Source: Ruegeria sp. HKCCSA071
GTDB lineage: Bacteria; Pseudomonadota; Alphaproteobacteria; Rhodobacterales; Rhodobacteraceae
Direction: 5' to 3'
DNA: 64,000 nucleotides
Assembly (NCBI RefSeq): GCF_017872555.1
Contig: NZ_JAEDOX010000001.1
Span: 372,001-436,000 of the forward strand
The notes beneath the pieces are model-generated. The model did no database searches, was not told the DNA's origin, and was given only the letters and a program-made list of their open reading frames with translations. Of this stretch, positions 25,557-34,483 are shown piece by piece (position 1 is the first letter of the stretch; every line of letters starts with the position of its first letter). Both the position numbers and the translations under genes were made by a program.

Positions 25557-26555
25557 TTATCCCTGCAGAATGCGTGCAACCTGAGGAGAGAAATAGGTCA
25601 GAATTCCGTCGCATCCGGCGCGTTTGAAGGCCAGAAGGCTTTCCAGCATCACCTTCTCGCCATCGATCCAACCGTTTTGGGCTGCGGCCTGAATCATCGC
25701 GTATTCGCCCGATACCTGATAGGCATATGTCGGCGCACCGAAACTGTCTTTCACGCGGCGGCAGATATCCAGATAAGGCATGCCTGGCTTGATCATCACC
25801 ATATCCGCGCCTTCAGTCAGGTCGCGTTCGATCAGGCGCAAGGCCTCGTCCGAGTTTGCGGGGTCCATCTGGTAGGTTTTCTTGTCGCCCGTCAGGGCCC
25901 CCGATGCACCGACCGCATCGCGGAAGGGTCCGTAAAACGCACTGGCGTATTTTGCGGCATAGCTGAGGATCATCACGTTGTGATGGCCTGCACCTTCCAG
26001 CGCGCGACGCATTTCCCCGATCCGGCCGTCCATCATGTCCGACGGGCCGATAATGTCCGCACCGGCGTCGGCCTGTGCCAGCGTCATCTTTACCAGAGCT
26101 TCGACGGTCTGGTCGTTCACGATTTCTCCTTCGACGACATATCCGTCGTGGCCGTTGATGTTATACGGATCAAGCGCCACATCTGTCATTACAGCAATGT
26201 CCGGAGCCGCCGCCTTGATTGCCCGAATGGCCCGGTTTGACAGGTTGTCGGGGTTCCATGCCTCGGCGCAGTCTTCGGTTTTCAGCGCAGGGTCGGTATA
26301 GGGAAAGAGGCAAATCGCAGGAATCCCAAGGGCCTGGGCCTCGACTGCCGCTTTGGCAATCAGGTCAACCGATCTGCGAACCACACCAGGCATCGAAGGC
26401 ACGGGCTCTTCAATACCTTCGCCATCGCGCACGAAAACCGGCCAGATCAGGTCATCCGTTGTCAGCGTGTTCTCACGCACCAGCGCACGAATTGCCTGTG
26501 ATTGACGGGCGCGGCGAAAGCGGGTCATGGGAAATGGGGCAATGGTCGGTTTCAT
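25557..26555 (-). CDS. hemB: Delta-aminolevulinic acid dehydratase (porphobilinogen synthase)
   Basis: A 332-residue enzyme that condenses two 5-aminolevulinate molecules to porphobilinogen in heme and bacteriochlorophyll synthesis. The two Schiff-base lysines lie in SYAAKYASAFYGPFRDA and VMIKPGMPYLDI. The metal-site segment reads TDVALDPYNINGHDG, with Ala and Asp in place of the cysteines of the zinc enzymes. That pattern marks the Zn-independent, Mg-responsive type known in alphaproteobacteria such as Bradyrhizobium. The start ATG 26555 has AAGGAG upstream. It is divergent from the Suf-linked gene at 26621. Confidence 0.95.
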   Translation of the reverse strand: MKPTIAPFPMTRFRRARQSQAIRALVRENTLTTDDLIWPVFVRDGEGIEEPVPSMPGVVRRSVDLIAKAAVEAQALGIPAICLFPYTDPALKTEDCAEAWNPDNLSNRAIRAIKAAAPDIAVMTDVALDPYNINGHDGYVVEGEIVNDQTVEALVKMTLAQADAGADIIGPSDMMDGRIGEMRRALEGAGHHNVMILSYAAKYASAFYGPFRDAVGASGALTGDKKTYQMDPANSDEALRLIERDLTEGADMVMIKPGMPYLDICRRVKDSFGAPTYAYQVSGEYAMIQAAAQNGWIDGEKVMLESLLAFKRAGCDGILTYFSPQVARILQG

Positions 26556-26620
26556 GGCGCGTTCTCCTTGAACATTCGTGCATTGGGTGGCATGAATTCA
26601 CAAAGGTCTCAAGGGTATCA

Positions 26621-27199
26621 ATGGACGCGCGCCTAGATGGAACCCCCCTGAGTAGTGCGAATAAAGGGTTGGGTTTGGACTGGTACTCTTCGATCTTTGA
26701 ACTCATCGACATGCGCAGCTTTTCGAATCTGTGGTTCTGGATCGTACTGGCGGTACTCTGGTCGTCGGCCAGCCACTGGGTGATGGGCATCCCATACGAT
26801 CTGGTTGTCCGCGCCCGCCGGATCGGAGGTCAGGTCGAAACCGATCTGCTCGACATCGTTCGCATCCATACAAACCGGATTCTGCTGATTGTCGACATGT
26901 CTGGAACCATCCTTTTGGCGTTTGGGTGTTTCCTGTTTACCGGGATGGCCACGCTTGGGTTCTATTATGACGTCGAATTCGCGCAGGCCCTGTTTTTGCT
27001 TTTGTTCCCAATGACCTTTGTGCTTTTGGTCAATATCGTGCATGCAAGGCGTCTTCGGCGGCAGGAATTGACGCTTGAAACTGTCTCAAAAACAATTTCC
27101 CGCTGCCGACTGTATACGCAGATCATCGGCATGATCTCGATACTGGTCACTTCGTTCTGGGGCATGTATCAGAACCTTTCGATTGGCGTTCTGGGATAG
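26621..27199 (+). CDS. Small membrane protein, 'component of SufBCD complex' family
   Basis: A 192-residue membrane protein from ATG 26621, or 174 residues from TTG 26675 (DWYSSIFELIDMRS start). AAGG precedes the ATG by 6 bases, but the TTG gives an N-terminus closer to the relatives I remember. Three or four hydrophobic segments (LWFWIVLAVLWSSASHWVMG, ILLIVDMSGTILLAFGCFLF, ALFLLLFPMTFVLLVNIV, IIGMISILVTSFWGM) are separated by a basic loop with RRLRRQELTLETVSKT. Relatives in Roseobacter genomes carry the label 'component of SufBCD complex', a name I cannot verify. No suf genes lie nearby. The ORF extends to 26219 into hemB, and that extension is rejected. Confidence 0.6.
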   Translation: MDARLDGTPLSSANKGLGLDWYSSIFELIDMRSFSNLWFWIVLAVLWSSASHWVMGIPYDLVVRARRIGGQVETDLLDIVRIHTNRILLIVDMSGTILLAFGCFLFTGMATLGFYYDVEFAQALFLLLFPMTFVLLVNIVHARRLRRQELTLETVSKTISRCRLYTQIIGMISILVTSFWGMYQNLSIGVLG

Positions 27200-27220
27200 A
27201 AGATTCTGAAAGGCGAGGCG

Positions 27221-30200
27221 ATGAAGGCTCCGAACCACGTGACAGTTGGCGGCGCCCCCGAAGGGTTTGACGCGCAGCTGGTGCTGAACGAGATTGCCCG
27301 CAGCAAGGGGCCGGTGGCCCATGTCGCACGCGATGACAAGCGGATGGAAGCGATGCGTTCAGCACTGGCGTTCTTTGCGCCTCAGATGCCTGTCTTTGTG
27401 TTTCCGGGCTGGGATTGCCTTCCTTATGATCGGGTCTCGCCTAATGCGGATATCTCGGCGGCGCGCGTCGCCACACTGGCGGCGCTGGTTCACCAGATGC
27501 CCCAACAGTATGTATTGCTGACCACGCTGAACGCCGCGACCCAACGCGTCCCGGCACGGGAGGTTTTGCGAGAGGCGGAGTTTACTGCCCGAGTTGGCCA
27601 TCGCATAGATGAAACCGCTCTGCGAAACTTTCTGGTGCGTATGGGGTTCACACAAAGTCCAACGGTGATGGAACCCGGCGATTACGCCATCCGTGGCGGC
27701 ATCATCGACATCTTCCCTCCGGGAGAGACGGGCCCGGTTCGGCTGGACCTGTTCGGTGACGTTCTGGACGGTGCGCGACGCTTTGATCCGGCGTCCCAGC
27801 GAACAACCGAAAAGCTGGACATCGTTGAACTTGCACCGGTGTCCGAAGTCATCCTGGACGAGGCCGCCATAACCCGGTTCCGTCAGAACTATCGCATCGA
27901 GTTTGGTGCCGCCGGTACAGATGACCCATTGTATGAGGCCGTAAGCGCGGGCCGCAAACATCAGGGGATCGAACACTGGCTGCCGTACTTCCACGAAAAA
28001 CTTGAGACGCTATTCGACTATTTGCCGGATGCGGTGATCACTGTCGATGATCAGGTGACGCCCGCGCGGCTGGCGCGTTGGGATACAATTGCCGATCAGT
28101 ATGAAACCCGGCGGCTGGCGCTGGAAAACCGATCCCGCATGGACACGGTCTATAAACCCACACCTCCGGGGTTGCTGTATCTTGACGATACCGCTTGGGA
28201 GGCAGCTGTCGCGGATCGCCGGGTATTGCAGTTCAGCCCGCTGCCGCAAGCCTCTGGCCCCGGTGTCATCGACGCGGGAGGACGCATCGGGCGCAATTTT
28301 GCGCCGGAACGCCAGCAGGAAAGCATCAGCTTGTTCGGTGCTTTGGCCAGTCACATTACTGCAAAGCTCGACAAAGGCCCGGTGCTGATCGCCTCATATT
28401 CTGACGGTGCGCGGGAACGCCTGACCGGCCTGATCGAAGACGAGGGGTTGGCCGAGGCGATACATGTGGCCAACGGCACCCGTATTGGTAAACGCGGCTT
28501 GCACCTTGCCGTCTGGGCGTTGGAGCACGGGTTTGAAACTCCTGATCTAACAGTGATTGCTGAACAGGATGTGCTGGGCGACCGGCTGATCCGTCAGCCC
28601 AAAAAGCGCCGCAAGGCTGAAAACTTTCTGACCGAAACCCAATCGCTCAGCCCCGGTGATCTGGTTGTACACGTGGATCACGGCATAGGTCGTTACATGG
28701 GAATGGAGGTCGTCACCGCAGCCGGTGCCGCCCATGAATGCCTGTTGCTGGAATATGCCGAACAGGCGAAGCTGTACCTGCCGGTCGAAAACATAGAATT
28801 GCTTTCGAAATACGGCCATGACGAAGGTCTGCTGGACCGTTTGGGCGGTGGCGCATGGCAGGCAAAGAAGGCCAAGCTGAAAGAGCGCATCCGCGAGATG
28901 GCCGATAAGCTGATCCGCATCGCCGCTGAACGCGCGTTGCGCAAAGCCCCGGTCATGGATCCGCCGCCCCACGCGTGGGAGGAATTCAGCGCGCGATTCC
29001 CGTATCAGGAAACCGAAGACCAGTTGCGAGCGATCTCGGATGTGATGGAAGATATCCATTCCGGCGCACCAATGGATCGTCTGATCTGCGGTGACGTCGG
29101 CTTTGGCAAGACCGAGGTTGCCATGCGCGCCGCATTTGTCGCCGCCATGTCGGGCGTTCAGGTTGCGGTTGTAGCGCCCACCACCCTGCTGTCCCGCCAG
29201 CATGCCGCGAGTTTCAGGGAGCGCTTTCGGGGATTCCCGCTGGAGGTGCGGCAATTGTCGCGCTTTGTTTCGTCGAAAGAAGCCCAGAAAACCCGTGACG
29301 GGCTGGCCCGCGGGACAGTGGACATCGTGATCGGAACGCACGCGCTTTTGGCCAAGAACATACGGTTCAACAATCTGGGGCTTTTGATCATCGACGAGGA
29401 ACAGCATTTTGGCGTGGGCCATAAGGAACGGCTGAAACAGCTGCGCTCAGACATTCACGTGCTGACCCTGACCGCGACACCGATCCCGCGCACGCTGCAA
29501 CTGTCGTTGACCGGCGTGCGCGACCTGTCGATTATCGGAACACCTCCAATCGACAGACTGGCGATCCGCACCTATGTCAGCGAGTTCGATGCCGTTACAA
29601 TCCGAGAAGCGCTACTGCGTGAACACTATCGTGGGGGGCAGAGTTTCTATGTTGTACCGCGCATTTCGGACCTGCCTGAGATCGAAGAATTTCTGAAAGA
29701 TCAACTGCCTGAGCTCACTTACGTGGTCGCCCATGGCCAGATGGCAGCGGGTGAGCTCGATGATCGAATGAACGCGTTTTATGACAGGAAATTCGACGTG
29801 CTGCTGGCCACGACAATCGTCGAAAGCGGGCTGGATATTCCGACGGCGAATACGATGGTCGTGCACCGCGCGGACATGTTTGGCCTTGCGCAGCTCTATC
29901 AAATCCGGGGCAGGGTGGGGCGCTCGAAAACCCGTGCCTATGCTTACCTGACCACCAAACCGCGTCAGAAATTGACCGCTGCCGCCGAGAAACGCCTGCG
30001 TGTTCTGGGCTCGCTGGATACGTTGGGGGCCGGGTTCACTCTGGCCTCGCAGGATCTGGACATACGTGGTGCGGGCAACCTGTTGGGTGAAGAACAATCC
30101 GGCCAGATGCGAGATGTCGGCTATGAGCTTTACCAATCTATGCTGGAAGAGGCGATTGCCAAAATCAAAGCCGGTGAAATGGAGGGGCTGTCGGATGCGG

Positions 30201-30679
30201 ACGATCAATGGGCCCCGCAGATCAATCTGGGTGTGCCGGTTTTGATCCCCGAGAACTATGTGCCAGATCTGGATGTGCGCTTGGGGCTCTATCGCCGCCT
30301 GTCATCGCTGTCGACAAAAGTCGAACTGGAAGGCTTTGCTGCGGAATTGATCGACCGTTTTGGCAAATTGCCGAAAGAGGTGAATACCTTGATGCTGGTT
30401 GTGCGGATCAAGGCCATGTGTAAACGCGCCGGGATCGCAAAGCTTGACGGCGGGCCGAAAGGCGCGACCATCCAGTTTCACAATGACAAATTCGCCTCGC
30501 CGCAGGGACTGGTTGCGTTCATTCAGAATCAACGCGGTATGGCCAAGGTCAAAGACAACAAAATCGTCGTGCGCCGGGACTGGAAAAAGGACAGCGACAA
30601 GATCAAAGGGGCTTTTGCAATTGCCCGGGATCTCGCTGAAAAAGTGGTCGCGGCGCAAAAAAAGGTCAAAGCAGGTTGA
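27221..30679 (+). CDS. mfd: Transcription-repair coupling factor Mfd
   Basis: A 1152-residue SF2 translocase that removes stalled RNA polymerase and recruits UvrA. The N-terminal UvrB-homology modules (about 1-340) contain DYAIRGGIIDIFPPG. The RNA-polymerase-interaction domain (about 490-560) begins PGDLVVHVDHGIGRYMG. The helicase core has Walker A GDVGFGKT at about residue 624, DEEQHFGVGHKERLK (motif II), TATPIPRTLQ and GLDIPTANTMVVHRADMFGLAQLYQIRGRVGRS. The C-terminal TRCF domain includes LDVRLGLYRRLSSL. It lies 21 bases after the small membrane gene and is followed by the extragenic repeat at 30689-30815. Confidence 0.96.
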   Translation: MKAPNHVTVGGAPEGFDAQLVLNEIARSKGPVAHVARDDKRMEAMRSALAFFAPQMPVFVFPGWDCLPYDRVSPNADISAARVATLAALVHQMPQQYVLLTTLNAATQRVPAREVLREAEFTARVGHRIDETALRNFLVRMGFTQSPTVMEPGDYAIRGGIIDIFPPGETGPVRLDLFGDVLDGARRFDPASQRTTEKLDIVELAPVSEVILDEAAITRFRQNYRIEFGAAGTDDPLYEAVSAGRKHQGIEHWLPYFHEKLETLFDYLPDAVITVDDQVTPARLARWDTIADQYETRRLALENRSRMDTVYKPTPPGLLYLDDTAWEAAVADRRVLQFSPLPQASGPGVIDAGGRIGRNFAPERQQESISLFGALASHITAKLDKGPVLIASYSDGARERLTGLIEDEGLAEAIHVANGTRIGKRGLHLAVWALEHGFETPDLTVIAEQDVLGDRLIRQPKKRRKAENFLTETQSLSPGDLVVHVDHGIGRYMGMEVVTAAGAAHECLLLEYAEQAKLYLPVENIELLSKYGHDEGLLDRLGGGAWQAKKAKLKERIREMADKLIRIAAERALRKAPVMDPPPHAWEEFSARFPYQETEDQLRAISDVMEDIHSGAPMDRLICGDVGFGKTEVAMRAAFVAAMSGVQVAVVAPTTLLSRQHAASFRERFRGFPLEVRQLSRFVSSKEAQKTRDGLARGTVDIVIGTHALLAKNIRFNNLGLLIIDEEQHFGVGHKERLKQLRSDIHVLTLTATPIPRTLQLSLTGVRDLSIIGTPPIDRLAIRTYVSEFDAVTIREALLREHYRGGQSFYVVPRISDLPEIEEFLKDQLPELTYVVAHGQMAAGELDDRMNAFYDRKFDVLLATTIVESGLDIPTANTMVVHRADMFGLAQLYQIRGRVGRSKTRAYAYLTTKPRQKLTAAAEKRLRVLGSLDTLGAGFTLASQDLDIRGAGNLLGEEQSGQMRDVGYELYQSMLEEAIAKIKAGEMEGLSDADDQWAPQINLGVPVLIPENYVPDLDVRLGLYRRLSSLSTKVELEGFAAELIDRFGKLPKEVNTLMLVVRIKAMCKRAGIAKLDGGPKGATIQFHNDKFASPQGLVAFIQNQRGMAKVKDNKIVVRRDWKKDSDKIKGAFAIARDLAEKVVAAQKKVKAG

Positions 30680-30688
30680 GATGTGAGA

Positions 30689-30815
30689 GGGGGCTCTGCC
30701 CCCGCTGCGCGTTCCGCGCATCTCCCCCGGGATACTTAAGGCCAGATGAAGAAGCGGATCCCTGCTTCATCTGGCTAAAAATATCCCCGCCGGAGGCATC
30801 GTGCGTCAGCACGAT
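30689..30815. repeat. Extragenic hairpin cluster, roseobacter REP-like element (two copies head to head)
   Basis: The block between the convergent mfd and TPR genes contains GGGGGC/GCCCCC (30689-30694 with 30698-30703), TGCGCG/CGCGCA (30706-30711 with 30715-30720), and a long imperfect inverted repeat. That repeat has arms at 30723-30751 (CCCCCGGGATACTTAAGGCC) and 30765-30794, which end in the same CCAGATGAAG core reading outward. ATCGTGC/GCACGAT (30798-30804 with 30809-30815) closes the block. The first hairpin, the CCCCCGG-TATTT stretch and the GATGAAG core recur at 40368-40413. It may also stop transcription from both sides. Confidence 0.6.
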
Positions 30816-30821
30816 TCCCGC

Positions 30822-32480
30822 CTAAACACGCATTGCAGCCTGCGCACAGAAACAGGACGCTGCAACCGCCCGATCAGCGCGGGCCAGAGTCAGATCCAGA
30901 CGTTGTTTGACCTGTAGGATTTCAACATCTTCCCCGCGGGCTTTGAGACAATCGTACAGCCCCTTCAGGCTCCACACGTTGTCGGGATGGATCGAAGCGC
31001 GGCTGAGCGAGCCGCCAAGGCCAAGATCTTCGCGATAGACGGCCTCCGCTTCTGCCGCATGACCTTGTTCGAACAGCAACGCGCCAAGCGCGTGGCGGGT
31101 GGGCTGCATCCATCCCCAGGGTTCGTCATAGGGCAAAGTATCGTCCAGCTCGACCGAGCGGCGCAGATGGGCAAACGCGATTTCAAACTTGCCCTTGCGG
31201 TACTCGATCTCACCGCGCAGCATTTCCCGCGCAATTTCCAGCAGGTCAATCACACGGTTGTTGTGCAGCCTGCGTGTTTCCGGAACGCATTCTTTGGCGG
31301 CAAGAAACAGATTTTCTTCGGCCTCGGCATTGGCGATATCACCGGTTGCTGCATGAGCGATGGCGCGCGCGTAGTGTGTTGTGGCCGTCAGGGTGCGGAA
31401 CAGGTCTGGATCTGAGGGCAGTTCCAGTGCCTTAGCCTCATCCCAGCGGCCAAACCGGATCAGGATATGAGGGCCCATGGACATGTAGCTTTCAAAGTAA
31501 TCGGCCATCGGGGGGCTTTCGATGCGCAGCAATTCTTCCGGCGTTGTGTCCCACAATCCCTGATTGGCACGTAGGGCCGGTTCCATCTGTCCAAGAAAAA
31601 GCGCACCGTATATGGCAAAGTGATAATTGTGCTGTCGATAGCCTGTGTAGATGTTGAACGCGCCTTCGCGCTCGTAATATTTCAGGTCGGCTTCCGAGGC
31701 TTTTTCGTTCCAGTGCACAACGTTGTGGTAGTGTCCGCAAAGCACATCGATATGCGTCGGCATATGTACCAAGTGGCCTGCATCCGGAACCAACGTGCGC
31801 AGGACATCCCCTGCTTTCAGGGCTTTCTCTGGTGCTGGAGACATTTCCATCAGATGAACATAGAGGTGCAGCAGGCCTGGGTGAGACATCGCAGACGGAT
31901 CGTTCGCCATAGCCCATTCAAGCGCATCTTGCGCTTCCTTCGTTGCTGCGCCTTTGGTGGGTTGGCCTGTTTTCAGATCCCACATCTGCCATGGTGTCAG
32001 GTTCAGCAGCGCTTCGACATAGATGGTACGCAAGTCGAGGTGGTCCGGGTGTGCCGCAAATGCCGTGCGCATCGCGTCGGCAAAACCGTGGTCCCATTGG
32101 TGCATGTCCTCAACCGGATCACGTTGCGGGTAACGCGCAGGCAGGGCCTGAATCAGGGTCTGTTCGACGGCAGTGCACCCTGCGAGCAGGTTAAGGGCTT
32201 TCTGCATCGCGTCGTAAGCCCGTGCCAACGCTTCTTCCCGACCTCTCTCATCCAGCAGGTCCCACGGGAGGTTGTAGTTTGGTCCGGCGGCATACGCGAC
32301 ACCCCAATAGGCCATCGCGCAATTCGGATCATGCTCGGCCGCGCGTTGAAAACAGACCACCGCCTCTTCGTGATTGTAACCGTATGTCCAGTTCAGGCCA
32401 CGGTCAAACCACAGCTGAGCTTCGGGACTGGATGTGGAAATCGCGCAGGAATAGTTGCCCAGATCGTAGTAATCGCACAT
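30822..32480 (-). CDS. TPR protein of the TTC38 family
   Basis: A 552-residue cytoplasmic protein made of helical TPR-like repeats; an example is WFDRGLNWTYGYNHEEAVVCFQRAAEHDPNCAMAYWG at about 24-60. The central part carries many histidines and acidic residues (HLVHMPTHIDVLCGHYHNVVHWNE and HLYVHLMEMSPA), giving a pattern that might bind a metal. The family resembles human TTC38, whose role is unknown. No operon partner is seen: the next upstream gene is 58 bases away on the same strand and encodes an unrelated exporter. Its 3' end faces mfd across the repeat cluster. Confidence 0.75.
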   Translation of the reverse strand: MCDYYDLGNYSCAISTSSPEAQLWFDRGLNWTYGYNHEEAVVCFQRAAEHDPNCAMAYWGVAYAAGPNYNLPWDLLDERGREEALARAYDAMQKALNLLAGCTAVEQTLIQALPARYPQRDPVEDMHQWDHGFADAMRTAFAAHPDHLDLRTIYVEALLNLTPWQMWDLKTGQPTKGAATKEAQDALEWAMANDPSAMSHPGLLHLYVHLMEMSPAPEKALKAGDVLRTLVPDAGHLVHMPTHIDVLCGHYHNVVHWNEKASEADLKYYEREGAFNIYTGYRQHNYHFAIYGALFLGQMEPALRANQGLWDTTPEELLRIESPPMADYFESYMSMGPHILIRFGRWDEAKALELPSDPDLFRTLTATTHYARAIAHAATGDIANAEAEENLFLAAKECVPETRRLHNNRVIDLLEIAREMLRGEIEYRKGKFEIAFAHLRRSVELDDTLPYDEPWGWMQPTRHALGALLFEQGHAAEAEAVYREDLGLGGSLSRASIHPDNVWSLKGLYDCLKARGEDVEILQVKQRLDLTLARADRAVAASCFCAQAAMRV

Positions 32481-32538
32481 CGCAGTTCCTCCCCTTAAGT
32501 TCTGGGTAGGATAGCGTGTTTCACCCGCGATTCACAGG

Positions 32539-33747
32539 TCAGGCTGGCAGCCGTTCTTCGATGCGACCCATGTGGATCATCAGGCCAAACGCCAGAACGC
32601 ACATACTCAGAATGCCAATTGTCAAAGGCGCGATGGACCCGTTGAACAGAAGCCCGATCGGCGCGGCGATTGCCGCGGCCATTACTGTTGAGATCGACCC
32701 GACAACCGACGCGGCCATGCCTGCGATGTGGCCCATGGGTTCCATGGCAATGGCATTCAGATTGCCGATGGTTACACCAGCCATGAAAAAGACCATCGTC
32801 TGCCAGAAGACAAACAGGGCAAATGACATATCGGGTGAAAGGTTCGCCATGTTCAGGATGATGACGACAGACGTGATGGCAATCTGCGCGCCGAAGGCGA
32901 ATGTGACCATCCGGCGCATCCCGACGCGCACCACCAAAGCTGCGTTCAAAAGGCTGGCCGAACCTGACATCAGGGCGACAAATCCGAACCAGAAGGGAAA
33001 GCTGTCGGCCCGATCATGGATCACGTCATAGACCGGCTGCACCATAGTCAGCATGGTGAACAAGGTCCCCATGCACAAGGTCTGCACGAAGATAGACAAG
33101 CGCACGGTGGGATGGGCAAACATTTCGTTCACGGCCGCAATCATCAGATGCAGACGGAAGGGACGGCAGTTCTCGACGGCCAGGGATTCGGGCAGTCGTG
33201 TGCCCATCCACATCACGACGATCAGGGCAAACAGGATGAAGGACATGAATATCCCGCGCCAGCCGAAGAGGGCAATAACGCCCGCGCCCAGCATCGGGGC
33301 CGCTGCTGGTACCAAAGTGAATATCATCATAGCGATTGAGATGATGCGCGCCATTTCCCGGCCCGAATACAGGTCACGGATGATGGCCATCGCCACGACA
33401 CGTGGCCCGGCAGCGCCCAGACCCTGCACAACACGCGCAATCAGCACAAGCTCCAGCGAAGAACTGGCCCAGGCCACAGCCGAAGCCGCAATGTACAAAA
33501 GCGCACCGCAAAAGATCACTGGCTTGCGCCCCAGCGCATCCGATAACGGGCCGGTAAAGAATGTACCGATACCCATTCCCAGAACGAAGGATGTCAAGAT
33601 CAGTTGGGCGCGATTGACGTCATCGGGGCTAAGCTGCGCGCCGATTTCGGGCAGGGCAGGCAGCATTGAATCGATTGAAAACGCGATAGTGGCGAACATC
33701 ATTGCGATCAGCGCAATGAATTCCGCCTTCGACATGCGGTTGGCCAT
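32539..33747 (-). CDS. Bcr/CflA-family multidrug efflux MFS transporter
   Basis: A 402-residue protein with about twelve predicted helices. The N-terminus (SIDSMLPALPEIGAQLSPDDVNRAQLILTSFVLGMGIGTFFTGPLSDALGRKPV) shows the DHA1 family features: the D-x-x-LPALP start of helix 1 and motif A GPLSDALGRKPV. RVVQGLGAAGPRVVAMAIIRDLY is motif B with the R-D-L-Y ending typical of Bcr. Relatives export drugs and sulfonamides; the natural substrate here is unknown. It is transcribed alone, with frnE 76 bases upstream on the same strand. Confidence 0.85.
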   Translation of the reverse strand: MANRMSKAEFIALIAMMFATIAFSIDSMLPALPEIGAQLSPDDVNRAQLILTSFVLGMGIGTFFTGPLSDALGRKPVIFCGALLYIAASAVAWASSSLELVLIARVVQGLGAAGPRVVAMAIIRDLYSGREMARIISIAMMIFTLVPAAAPMLGAGVIALFGWRGIFMSFILFALIVVMWMGTRLPESLAVENCRPFRLHLMIAAVNEMFAHPTVRLSIFVQTLCMGTLFTMLTMVQPVYDVIHDRADSFPFWFGFVALMSGSASLLNAALVVRVGMRRMVTFAFGAQIAITSVVIILNMANLSPDMSFALFVFWQTMVFFMAGVTIGNLNAIAMEPMGHIAGMAASVVGSISTVMAAAIAAPIGLLFNGSIAPLTIGILSMCVLAFGLMIHMGRIEERLPA

Positions 33748-33823
33748 GAAGCACTCCTAACCTGTTCGCGCTATCACGGTGAATCGGGTTAGACCAGACT
33801 GGAAATTCGCACAGACCTCTGTG

Positions 33824-34483
33824 CTATTCTGCAGGAGAAGCCTCAAGTTGAGACATGATCTCGGCGATCACTTTCTCCCACATTTCAGGTGGTTGAGCAC
33901 CCGGAACGGCATGTTGGTTGGCAACTATGTAGGTCGGGACCGAACTGACGCCCATTTCGCGTGAGTGGGTGTCGCGGTTTCGAATATCCTCGCGGTCAGC
34001 GTCGGATTTTAGCAGCTTCATGACCACTGCGGCGTCCATTCCGGCGCTGTCTGCGATGTCAGCCAATACTTCGGGGTCGCCGATATCGCGGGCCTGAACA
34101 AAGTAGGCATCAAACAGCGCGTCAACCACGGCATTCTGTTTGCCCTCGATCCCAGCCCAATGGATCAGACGATGTGCATCCAGCGTGTTGGGCGTGCGCT
34201 TCATGCCTTCGAAGTCGATCTTCAGACCGGCGTTTTCAGCATGTTCAACCACAGGCGCATAAGCACGCACGGCACCGTCCTTGCCGCCGAACTTGCGTTC
34301 CAGATATTCGCGACGGTCCATACCTGCGTCCGGCATATCAGGGTTCAACTGAAACGGATGCCATTCGATGACAAAAGGGTGTTCGGGCACATTGGCCAAT
34401 GCTTTGTCTAGATGCGTTTTGCCGATATAGCACCACGGGCAGATCGGATCGGACAGGATGTCGAGCTTGACGGTCTGGGTCAT
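33824..34483 (-). CDS. FrnE/DsbA-like oxidoreductase
   Basis: A 219-residue thioredoxin-fold protein of the DsbA family (FrnE subfamily). The redox motif CPWC is at residues 15-18 in LSDPICPWCYIGKTHL. The helical insertion and the cis-Pro segment SSVPTYIVANQHAVPGAQ follow, as does DIGDPEVLADIA. No signal peptide is present, so it acts in the cytoplasm. FrnE-like proteins are linked to disulfide metabolism or polyketide tailoring. The start ATG 34483 overlaps the stop of the acyl-CoA ligase gene by 4 bases (ATGA), and the pair forms an operon. The longer frame to 34858 is antisense to the ligase and rejected. Confidence 0.9.
   Translation of the reverse strand: MTQTVKLDILSDPICPWCYIGKTHLDKALANVPEHPFVIEWHPFQLNPDMPDAGMDRREYLERKFGGKDGAVRAYAPVVEHAENAGLKIDFEGMKRTPNTLDAHRLIHWAGIEGKQNAVVDALFDAYFVQARDIGDPEVLADIADSAGMDAAVVMKLLKSDADREDIRNRDTHSREMGVSSVPTYIVANQHAVPGAQPPEMWEKVIAEIMSQLEASPAE

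Noticed and set aside
26219-26620. Upstream extension of the small Suf-linked gene
   Set aside because: It is antisense to hemB and has no conserved sequence; the ATG at 26621 or TTG at 26675 is a better start.
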